DNA from: Apostichopus japonicus
Taxonomy: Eukaryota > Echinodermata > Holothuroidea > Aspidochirotida > Stichopodidae
DNA length: 64,000 nt
Assembly (NCBI RefSeq): GCF_037975245.1
Contig: NC_092570.1
Location: 325,501-389,500 of the forward strand
Reading direction: 5' to 3'
The position numbers were made by a program, and so were the translations under genes. The notes beneath the pieces are model-generated. The model did no database searches, had not been told where the DNA came from, and saw only the letters and a list, made by a program, of their open reading frames with translations. How positions within the stretch are numbered: position 1 is the stretch's first letter; each line of letters opens with the position of its first letter. This document shows positions 46,391 to 57,900 of this stretch, one piece after another.

Positions 46391-47322
46391 CATGTGAGTG
46401 GGGTGGGGGTTAGTCAATCCACACCATGTGAGTGGGGAGGGGTTAGTCAACCCACACCATGGGAGTGGGTAAGTAAACCCACACCATGGGAGTGGGTTAG
46501 TCAATCTACACCATGGGAGTGGGGAGGGGGTTAGTCATCCATACCATGGGAGTGGTGAGGGGGTTTGTCAACCCACACCATGGGAGTGAGGTGAGGGTTA
46601 GTAAACCCACACCATGGCAGTGGGGAGGGGGGTTAGTCAACCCACACCATGGGAGTGGGGAGGGGGTTAGTCAATCTACACCATGTGAGTGGGGAGGGGT
46701 TAGTCAACCCACACCATGGGAGTGAGGAGGGGGTAAGTAAACCCACACCATGGGAGTGGTGAGGGGGTTAGTCAACCCACACCATGGGAGTGGGGAGGGG
46801 GTTAGTAAACCCACACCATTTGAGTGGTGAGGGGATAAGTCAACCCACACCATGGGAGTGAGGAGGGGGTTGTCAACCCACACCATTGGAGTGGTGAGGG
46901 GGTTAGTCAACCCACACCATGGGAGTGAGGAGGGGGTTAGTCAACCCACACCATGAAAGTGGGGAGGGTGTTAGTCAATCCACACCATGTGAGTGGGGAG
47001 GGGGTTAGTCAATCCACACCACTGGAGTGGGGAGGGGGTTAGCCAATCCACACCATGTGAGTGGGGAGGGGCTTAGTCAACCCACACCATGGCAGTGGGG
47101 AGGGGGGTTAGTCAACCCACACCATGGGAGTGGTGAGGGGGTTAGTCAACCACACCATGGGAAAGAGGTGGGAGTTAGTCAACCCACACCATGGGAGTGG
47201 TGAGGGGGTTAGTCAACCCACACCATGGGAGTGGTGAGGGGGTTAGTCAACCCACACCATGGGAGTGGGTTAGTCAACCCACACCATGGGAGTGGGGAGG
47301 TGGTTAGTCAATCCACACCATG
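46391..47322. repeat. minisatellite, about 34-bp unit, about 27 copies
   Basis: GTCAACCCACACCATGGGAG followed by TGGGGAGGGGGTTA, with frequent small indels in the G-rich part. Open frames through the array (NPHHG-type repeats) are by-products. Confidence 0.95.
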
Positions 47323-48150
47323 TACTAAGTGAATTTGACCAAACTGTTCACCAAAAGAAAACCGTACCATTGGAGAATTCACAGATTAATTGTCACTTTA
47401 ATTTTGGTGTTATCATGCTTAAAAGGTTTCAGATCTCTACCAATTTCAATAGGATTCTTGCACTAACCAATCTGGATCTACACACCAAGTATGAAGTTCA
47501 AGAAAGATGTACTTCTTGTGTTCTTGTACAGTATTTACAAGATTTCCACACTTTCACTTAAATATTGACGGCAAATAACCTTTGACTTTCCCTTGACCTT
47601 TGACTAGTTTCAATAGGGTTTTTGTACTCAACAAGTTGGATCTGCATACTATGTATGAAGTTCAACAAAGATGTTAATACGGTGTTCTCAAAGTTTTCAG
47701 ACTTTAACGTCTGTTGACCCCAAATGACCATTGAACTTCACAGAAAACAATAGGCTTCTTGTACTCAATGAGACGGATCTACATACCAAGCATGATGTTA
47801 ATCAACCATTAACTTTTAGAGTTACCATGTTTATAAGTAGGTGTCACATACATACACACACACGCCATCAAGCCTCATAGATAAGAATTTGCATTTTCCT
47901 GCCAGTAGACATAAAGAACATAAGGACATGATGAATCTGGTAACAATGGTCAGCATGATTACCATACCTACTGTAACCCTGTATTACTGCTATTATTATC
48001 AGCAAATCTTATTGGTCTGTTCCCATGGGCCTGATGAAACTGATGTACAGGTTTGCTATTATTCAAGGAAATGCCACTGGAGACTTCAATTTAACCATTA
48101 GATTTTGTAAGCACCTGCATTTCTTAGCAAGAAGGTAAACTTGTAAGATT
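47323..48150. repeat. degenerate 140-165-bp dispersed repeat units
   Basis: Three decayed units start near 47443, 47606 and 47746 with TTTCAATAGG or ACAATAGG, then CTTGTACTCAA, GGATCTACA and ACCAAGTATGAAGTTCA, and include TTGACCTTTGACT (nuclear-receptor DR1-like). Related units occur at 55330-55680, 59690-59990 and 60400-60500. The 3' untranslated region of the transporter gene probably overlaps the right end; no clear polyadenylation signal was picked out. Confidence 0.6.
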
Positions 48151-48916
48151 CTAGGCCTGGCGGCTACTCACAGATGTTCTTCGCCCAGAGATGTTCTCCA
48201 GTTGATAGTTCTCTACCCTTTCTACGGATTCCTTTTTGGCATTGTGGTAGATGAATATGGCCAAGAGCACAATCGGAGCTTGAAGAAAAAAATGTATACT
48301 TGGCTGGAAATTGGTGAATATAATTGAGGCAGAGATGACGAAGACGGTGTTGAGCTGCGAACACATGATGTGGAACATGTTGTCACGGTACTTGAGAACC
48401 AACGATATTGTCAGACCCAAGGCGGCATTGTCGAATATCAAGAGGAACGCATACCAGTTAAAGCCATGAAAGAGGCCACACGAGATTACTTTATTTCGGT
48501 AATCTGTCCTGATCATTAAAATTAAACAATTGAAGATTACTCCAAATAAATATAGCCTACTGTTCTGTATGTATATACTCTCTTCAAAGGCATCACCTTG
48601 TTTGAAAATTTTCTCATTGTAAACGTTCGCTGACGACGCAATGAAACATTGTGCAAGGATGAGGAAAAAGCCGTAAAAGTCCTCAATTGTGACTTCATGA
48701 TTGGAACAGTCCCTCTCTGAGGTGGTGTCCGTTTCAACGACAGGAGATATGTAGCAGATGCCATCCTCTTGATAATCTGCTTGCAAGCTGGCTAATTCAG
48801 TAGACCTTTTAACAGAATCTTTGGCAGTACACTTTGAAAAATGTTCCTTAGACAATGACACAATGGAAAGAAATAGAATGAAAAGAACGGCCCATTGTAT
48901 TCTGGAAAATCTGTGC
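48151..48916 (-). CDS. SLC35A5: SLC35A5-like, large last coding exon
   Basis: Starts after acceptor ttttcttcacag and encodes residues 142-395: RIQWAVLFILFLSIV, a variable luminal loop with several Cys, then IEDFYGFFLILAQCFIASS, ANVYNEKIFKQGD, ESIYIQNSRLYLFGVIF, LVLKYRDNMFHIMCSQLN, FQPSIHFFLQAPIVLLAIF and a basic tail to a TAG at 48151. A perfect donor-like TCT|gtgagt at 48172/48171 offers an alternative end that would splice to an unseen last exon. Confidence 0.92.
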
Positions 48917-51900
48917 CTGTGAAGAAAAATGAGAAATATGGTATTCTAAAAACAGGAGGTACTGAAAGATTGCATTTTGTGTTAAGTTTGCTAGTCGTAA
49001 TACCGTAACTGACATTACAAAAAAAGACCAGATATCTTGCTGGAAATTCTGTTTTATTTACGTTTCATTTACTCCAACAATATCTCAACAGATATGATGA
49101 AATTATGAATAAGGTTTACAAATGGGAAACATTACATTTGTGGGACACAAATATTTTGATATCCATAAAAACATTTTATAACTTCTAATTTAGAGTTGTT
49201 AAATGGTTGTAACCAAACGAGATATGTTAGTAACTTTGACTAATGTCAGCTTATGTGTCAACATGACATAAAATAAATGAGGTTTTCTGTAACAATCTTT
49301 ACCGGAATTATCAGGATGCTTATTATTTATGAAAGTATTTGCACTCCCTATTAGAAAATGGAACAATCTTCTTGCATTTCTCTCACCCACTCCCTCCAAT
49401 TAAATCATTAACTAAAGCCATTTAGTTTAAAATGTTGAGTAAAAGAGTTTAGACTGTGGGAGATCTCTTTAATACTTTAGGTCATTTAACTTTGATTTGG
49501 GTAAATGGAGAAAATGTGATTGTCTGTCAAACACCTGTGAGGTCAACTACTACAACAAATGCATTAAACCTGACAAATGGCAAAAGACACTTTGAAATGT
49601 AAGGTGATTGATTTTAACAGATTAAAATTAAGCAAATTACAGTTTAATAAAACCTTCAGAAGACAAGGTTATGAACTACAAGATTTAGTATTACTGGAAA
49701 TGAAGATGTCATTCACTGTAGATTCTGATTGGTTAATTATTTGTTTCAGTATAATTTACCAGATTACACTTGATATAGGGACACAACTCTGGCTTTGTCC
49801 CAGGCTGGCATCAGAGGCTGGCTATGCACCTGCTACAAAAGCTGGCAATAATTGGAAATATTGGCAGGTGGAAGGGAATGAGAGAGCTTCTAGTTTACAA
49901 TGTTGTGTTAAAAACTAACAACACTCCTACCAAACTACCAACTAGTACTCAAATTAAGATGAAACTGATCTTTCAAGACACTTTCCAAAATGTGTTCACC
50001 AAGAGGATGTTAAATAGTGAGTAACTACAGATTGATTAAAGTGTAAATCATTTGACTGTTGCATGTCAGTGTGATCAAATGCAAGATGCAAAACAGAACG
50101 ACGCTAATAATGGAGACACACATCCATCCACCATTTTGAGCTCATATGATAGATATCTTTGAGAAAAATGACATCTAAATATTGCTCTGTTTGGAAAATA
50201 TCTAAGATTAAAAGTCATGTCTGAGAGCTGTCATTGTTTAAATCTGTGATTTCATAGAGGCACAAGGATCTGACAAATTGTACTCTCTCTGTTTTTCTTT
50301 TCATAGTTTCAAGTTGAATGCTAAGTGTTCACACTGTCACAAATGCCATCATACAGTAGGTCATATTCAGTGATTCAATACTTTTAGATTTAACATTTGC
50401 AGAACCAATCTCCATGACAGAAAATAAATATACATGTGGCTCCATGATGTCATAGATTAACTTGATCAAGTCTTCTGCCTTGTGAGTGAACCAATCATTG
50501 TTATGAGATCCTATTATCATGTTATACAGATCAATCCCAAATGCCACTTTAAAGCAATGTGGTTTTCTTGTTGTAAGTTAGTTCTTACATATAGCACCAA
50601 AGTTGGACCAGTCATCTTGGTAGATCTGGTTTCTCATGTTTTGGAAACTTGTCATTTAATAAAACTTGGTTTATACTAGAGTGTACTGTTTAACTTATCT
50701 ACAGAAGGTTACGCAGATTGTATTAATATGCAGAGTGTCTTATAGTGAGCTGGGTGTTAATTTCAAATTGTATACAGGGATTACACATGTGTTTAATACT
50801 TGTGAGGATTGCATAAGACTTACTTGGAAGATTAATTACTAGCTAAAACAGGTAGGAATAAGAAGAGAAACTTTCTAGTATTTTAACATAACAGTATGAA
50901 AGCCAGAACCATTACATATAGCAACCATGCATGTGAGGTCAGGGTTACTGTCCAGCAAACTCTACTTATTGAACATAACAGTATGAAAGCCAGTACCATT
51001 ACATATAGCAACCATGCATGTGAGGTCAGGGTTACTGTCCAGCAAACTCTATCTAAGTCATCTTCTTTCTATCTGAAATCCTGCTGAAGTTTGGAACATC
51101 TGACTTGCATGTGTGAACTTTCCTGAGAGTCACAGTATTCCCAATCAAGTTTTAATCATAAACACCTGCCACATCATGATAGCCACATATTGTCTCTGTA
51201 TTCAGAACAGGAAATAATTTTATGTTCAAATTTATAGTTTCAGTTTTCAAGGCTCTGAAGTTAGCCTCTTTTAAAATGCTACGGTTTCTGTGTACAAAAC
51301 TGGTATACATCTTTGTACTTTTAATGCAATTTATTTCATCCATTTTGCTTAGTTCTTGGAACATAATTCAACTACTAACTTCAAACTTGGGCAAAGTTTC
51401 TGCTAGGTGGAACATGTTCATATAATTCAACTGCTAACTTCTCAGCTAATATTCCAGTTCAGAAAAATGGATGAAAAATCTTTGGAAATTAAAAGAATGT
51501 TGGGGTGGGGTAACACATATTTTAAGAACTTAACAGGTTCTTTAAGCTCTTGCAATATGGGGGGGGGGGGGGGGTTACCACAATATTCTTTATTTTAATG
51601 AATCCAAATCAGAGTCTCAGTAAAATTGAGTAAGATTGGTAGAAATCACACTATGAAATGGACAAACAAAACACCGGTAGTAGGTGTACAAGTGATATTG
51701 CAGAGCAAGGTAATTTGTAAAATATAAAACAATGAACTGTAAAACAAATACGATACTTACTTCAAGATAATTCGAAATAATATAGATGTTGAAATGATGA
51801 CAAAATTGTTAAACAGAACCACCATAGCCTGAAAATATGAAACAAAAAGAGAGAGTGGTATGACAGGTATTGCTACAAAGTTTAGTTTAGAGTGTGTGGT

Positions 51901-54900
51901 GTAAGAGTGTGTGGTGTAAGAGTGTGTGGTGTTAAGTGTGTGGTGTTAAGTGTGTGGTGTTAAGTTTAGAGTGTGTGGTGTTAAGTGGTGATAAGTGTGT
52001 AGTATTAAGTGTGTGGTGTTAAGTGGTGTTAAGTTTAGAGTGTGTGGTGTTAAGTGTGTGGTGTTAAGTGTGTGGTGTTAAGTTTAGAGTGTGTGGTGTT
52101 AAGTTTAGAGTGTGTGGTGTTAAGTGTGTGGTGTTAAGTGTATGGTGTTAAGTTTAGAGTGTGTGGTGTTAAGTGTGTGGTGTTAAGTTTAGAGTGTGTG
52201 GTGTTAAGTTTAGAGTGTGTGGTGGTTGATCAATGTTGATCACAACATGTTTATCTTCTAAGACTAATGCCACCGTTCTTGTCTAATCCTTGACAGCCCC
52301 AGAAGTAGTCATCATTGGATCTGTTTGATGGATGATACATAACCCCTCAAACCTTGCCAATCTAACTAGCTTACAAAAGATGGTATCATTTTAGAACTGC
52401 ACACCCATTCACTCATTTTCTTTTCTTTTTTTGTCTCCATGGGTCTGATCAATTTGGCTTGAATCTTTGGCTTAAAAGTTTTGGTTTGAAATTTTGTAAA
52501 GTCTGAGAGAAGCATCACTACCACACAGTACAGTATACCTCAATAACTGGTCATGATCTGCGACTTAGTATCTTTCCACGAGAAAACCTTTACTAATTTT
52601 GAAAACAATACCAACAAAGATAATGCAACTTACACTTTTTACTTGGCTTTTAAGTTAGTTTAAATTTATTAGCTTATTACCAATACAACAGGAAAGGATA
52701 TATATATTAGTGTTTACACGGGTCCAAAAATCGGGAACCGGGTACCCGAGAGCCGTTACCCGTCGGGTATCCGGGTACCCGGGAAAAAATTGTTTACCCT
52801 CGTGTATCACGATTTTCAAGAAATTACATATTAAATGCTATAATAAATTAATTGTATTCTCTACCGACAATGTTTTCATGTTCAAAAACGTATGTGAACG
52901 GTAAGGTATAAAACCTTCCTCAATAATTTCTATTTGCTTTTTTTTTTCTGTCATAAACTTGTTAATTACTTAATATAATTAACTTAACTATTAATTAGTA
53001 GTAGGATGGTGACTTCGAAGTTCGCCCACTTAAGACTTAAAACACCCCAAAACTAAATCTTCTGGTATAAATCATTTGAAAATATACTTCATATGGTGGG
53101 AGAATTTTGTTATAGTACGATACACGGCCAAACTTTCTTTCCTGCAAACTGTTTTCACGTTGTTTTCCAAGAAGATTCTTCGTGATTGTGGAACTGGTAT
53201 TTCTTGCTAGAGTATTGCGAATTTCGGCCACGCAACCTACAGTGTGGCGCTGGTAAAAATTGGTGGCGCTGTTGCTCTTTCAGTAATTATAACAGACTTC
53301 ATAGATCTTCGTCATTTTATTGACAAATATGTAAGTAATTTCTTGCACACACGGGTCATTTTGGAGAGAAAATAACTGTAGCTTCGTACTTTTTGGTGAA
53401 ATTTGGCTCTTCCTGTAGGTTTTCATGGTGAAAATCGTGTATTTCTTAGGGTGCCCGAACTTCGCAGTATGGCGAACTTCGCAATACTGACTATACTGTT
53501 GTTAACATCGCACTGCCGCCGCTGCTTATGCTTGCTCTCCACGTCTATTGGGTCAGACCATAAAATATCCCTTTACTTTAGCTCAGTTGTTACTATCTAT
53601 TATGCAGGCCCAGGGTTCGCATTAGCCGCGAGATTACGCGATTCTCGCAATCTCGTATAGTAAAACGCCACTTGCGATTATTATTTTTTCGTTATCCCGT
53701 CTATAATCCATAAACATGTCGTAAAATTCCTTGTCAGCCTTTCCTTCTATGAAATAAACGAATGAATAAATAATAATTTCTTCCACATGATAGCCTAACA
53801 CCACACTAAATCAATGCATGAAAAATCTAGCAAAGCCTAACCATCTGTTTATTCGCTGAAATTGTGACGCAGTTATAAGATATCCATGGAACACATTCAT
53901 TATTGCTGTTACGTTCGACCACATGGTTGCCTAACACCACACTAAGTCAACGGGGTAATCTAGCATAGCCATTTGTTTATTAGCTGAAATTTTGACGCAG
54001 TTATAAGATATCCATGGAATACTCTCGTTATTGCTGTTATCTTCAACCACATGGTAGCCTAACACCACACTAAGTCAACGGGAAATCTGCCTAACCACCG
54101 GTTTGCATTTTTTTTTTAAATCACACTTTGCGTAGGATTCAAATATAAATTAGGAACCGGGTAGTATTGCGTCGGGCGGGTACCTTCGTTATTGCTGTTA
54201 TCTTCGACCACATATTTTAGCCTAACACCACACTAAGTCAATGGGAAATCTGCCTAACCGTAGATTTGCAATTTTTTTTTTTTTTTAAATCACACTTTGC
54301 GTAGGATTCGGGTAATAAATTAGGAACCGGGTAGTATTGCGTCGGGCGGGTACCCGGATAACCCGTGCAAACACTAATATATATATAATAAATGTATATG
54401 CCAGCACAATTGGAATGATGACGACTGTATCACCATGGTGATGATGTGATAGGACAGACCTCCCACCAGTAACAGAAAAAAGAAAAGAAGTTAAAGGGAT
54501 ATTCTAATGGCATCAACTGATGAAAACTAGATAGCACTGGAGACAATCAAATAAAAATTAATAGTACTAGTACCAACTAAATAGCACAGGGAACAATAAA
54601 ATAGATAGTACTGGTACCAACTAGATAGCACAGGGAACAATAAAATAAATAGTACTAGTACCAACTAGATAGCACAGGGAACAATAAAACAGATAGTACT
54701 AGTACCAACTACAGTAGAGAGCACAGGAAACAAATTTTCCAAACAAAGAGAGAATCTTACTCACTGTCTCAAATGAAGCCACCACGTAAAATGTCATCAA
54801 GTTGTCCACAAAGTAGAGGAAACCTGGAATACTCCAAGGCCATAGTATAATTAAATCTTCGCAAGAAAATGATTGAAAATACTGTTTTATGTTATTTTCT

Positions 54901-57900
54901 GAAATGAAAGAAAAACAAAGAGATCCTTGGTTAGTCGTGTCAGTTGTCATCGTTTAAGCAGCAGCAAACTCAGCATTGTAATCTGTTTCCTGATCTAGTT
55001 CTTACATACAATTCTACAAAATATGTAAATAACAAATATTATATCAAAGACAAAGAGAGAACAATACATGGGGTATATAGTCTAAGATGATTTCCAGTAG
55101 TCAAAAGACTGGCTTTGAAGGAGAACACATAAGAACTGTTAGGGAAGGCCAGTGCCAGTATTACAGATATAAAGATGAAATCTTAACCCCAAAGCCAACA
55201 GGGTTAGCGATTCCTTCTCACCTCTTTAAATGAGACTATTTAATGCAATACTAATGACTAGGTGGTCAAGACATGATCATTGCTGACTAATTAACATGAT
55301 CATCTGTAAGGTTCTTTAGACTTAAGTAGGACATTCATGCAAGTTTTAGGTATGGAGATATCATGTTTAAAATGTTTTAAAATTTGGCCCCTGTTGACCT
55401 CGAACGACATTGAAGCTCTGTGGGAAACTAATAACTATACTACAGAGGACATGCATATTAACTATGAAGTTCATTCAAGCTTTGCTTTTGCAGTTGTTTT
55501 AAAGTGTTTCAAAGATTGACCTATGTTGACTGCAAATGACCTTTCACATCCAACAATTCCAATAGGATGCTTGACCTTGAGAGATTTAACTATGAAGTAT
55601 GAAGTTCATCCTAGCTTTAGTTTGGAGATACTCACTGAGGTCTATCTAGATACAGTACCAAGTATGAAATTATGTTAACATACCAAGGATATCAAATGCA
55701 TACCAAGGACATCAAACAGGACATCAACATCAAACATATTAACATATCAAGGATACCAAATGAATACACACAGATACAAACACACATGCTATCAGCATGG
55801 CATAGATCCCCTTTGCCTTCAGCAAGGAATAAAATATAATGATGATTGGTTTGCAACTGACTTTGCTAATTAATATGAGTTTTAAGTATTTATTCATAAT
55901 CAACATTGGATATAATATCTAGCTGTGGAATTAAGCATAAAAGATAGATTTTATGACTGGTATACCGTAACCACTAGATTTTATAAGTGTATGCTTGAAG
56001 AACCACTGCTGCAATGAAGACCACACTACGTTACAAGCATTTCATTAAATTCTCTTCAGACAGCTAACTTGCCTCTACCAGGCAATAATGAAATCTAGCC
56101 AATGATGCAGAAACAACTTCTATTGAAGGAGGAAATCAATGCTACAAAAAAGATATACAGTAGTTGTACAGTTTATCATGATGCAGGTACTGCCATACTG
56201 TACAACCAAGCTTGTAGTATAATTCACACAATTTCTATGCATGCACAGAAAAGCTCAAGAATACACCATTAGCATTAGCTTAAATGTGTTACATTATTAC
56301 AATGACCAGAGAGGGAGGATGATGGGCCATATTAGTGTCCCTCCCTTCCATTAATCTTGCAGCAATGATTTTTACTAGTGCAAGGTGCAGCAATTTCAGA
56401 TATAATGAAAACTTTCAGAAAGTCCCTGCGGTGTTGTTTGAAAAATTCAATGATTGAAATAATTCTCGAAAATGACAAGATGCACACTAATTGCAGCAGG
56501 CGTACTAAACTTTGCATGCATGGAACATTTGGGACAAATGTTGGTGCCAAATGGAATTATGCTGTTTAGCAGTTGATTCAATCTTTCCAGTCAAGAAGTG
56601 ATCAATTAATGATTTCATTATAAAAGTATTGTAGCATGTGTTATTAGCAACACAAGAGAAAGGTGAGGGGGTGGGGTGGGTATACAAGAGAAAGGTGAGG
56701 GGGTGGGGTGGGGATACAAGAGAAAGGTGAGGGGGTGGGGTGAGTATACAAGAGAAAGGTGAGGGGTAGGGTGGGTATACAAGAGAAAGGTGAGGGGGTG
56801 GGGTGGGGATATTCTACAGAAAGTATAGACATAAAACCTTTACATTTTAAAGTATATATGTAAGGTTTTTTATTTTTATTATGGAAAGTTCTTTGAACCC
56901 CAATTTAGACAATAATGCTCTTTCAAGAACTGTTTTTAAACTTTCCTACTAGTTTTGTTCTGGAATAACATCATGCTATTCTGTTATATTCAAACTTGTT
57001 AACTACATACAAGTTTGATTCAGGCTATAACTGAAACCCACAAGTGATGTATTATAGAAACACAGCAAAACAAAATTGTGCAATAAAAGGTTTAAACATT
57101 CTCTTCTGTTAATAATTAACCACCCCCCCCCCCCCTTTTTCACAAGTTGACAGTTCAGTACAGCCTTGGTTGTAGAGTAAACATTTATTATCCTTTACAC
57201 TATGTCTACATTGAAGAGGCACTCATATTGAGGCTGCAGCAGCAAATCAAACATAGTAAAGTAAACCAAGTTTGACATGTCTAGAACCTCACAGACACAC
57301 ACAAGCAAAACAAAGTTATACAATGAGCAGTTGAGGTGGAAGTTGAACAATCACAAATAAAAGAGCAAGATAAGAATTAAAGAGCAGTTGGTGAACAGTT
57401 CTACATGTCAAACAAGTTATCAGGCTTAACAAAAAAAACTGGTTGTGTTTGGTACAACTAAATATCTCTTGCTTTTAGCATTGCAAGAAACCACACACAG
57501 CTCCAAAGTGTTTTACTAGTCAATCTGAAAAATCTTAAAGGGTTGGGTCATGTGGTGAAACAGTTGCCAGGGTTACTCTGCTAACATCCATTTGAATCAA
57601 TACTGAGCTCACACCTCTGTACAATGACTTGTCAAAATTTTAACTTAATGACTCCACTATTGTTAAAAGCTGGACATTAGCCAGTGAAAGTAGTGTGGGT
57701 CCAATTTGTAGGCCAGAGGGGAGGGGTCTTATTGGAGAGGTAAGACATTTTTAACATACATGTACTGTACATCATTTGAGTCCCAAATGATCCTTTCCTT
57801 ACCTTTATAAATCTTGTTTATTGAGAACGTAGAACAGACTAGGAGTTTAAGAGCTTCAGAAAATACCACAACAGTTGCAGGTAAATAGTCAAACTGGTTA

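Noticed and set aside
49577-50547. Open frames inside intron 4 of the transporter gene
   Set aside because: No domain likeness or splice support; consistent with chance frames.
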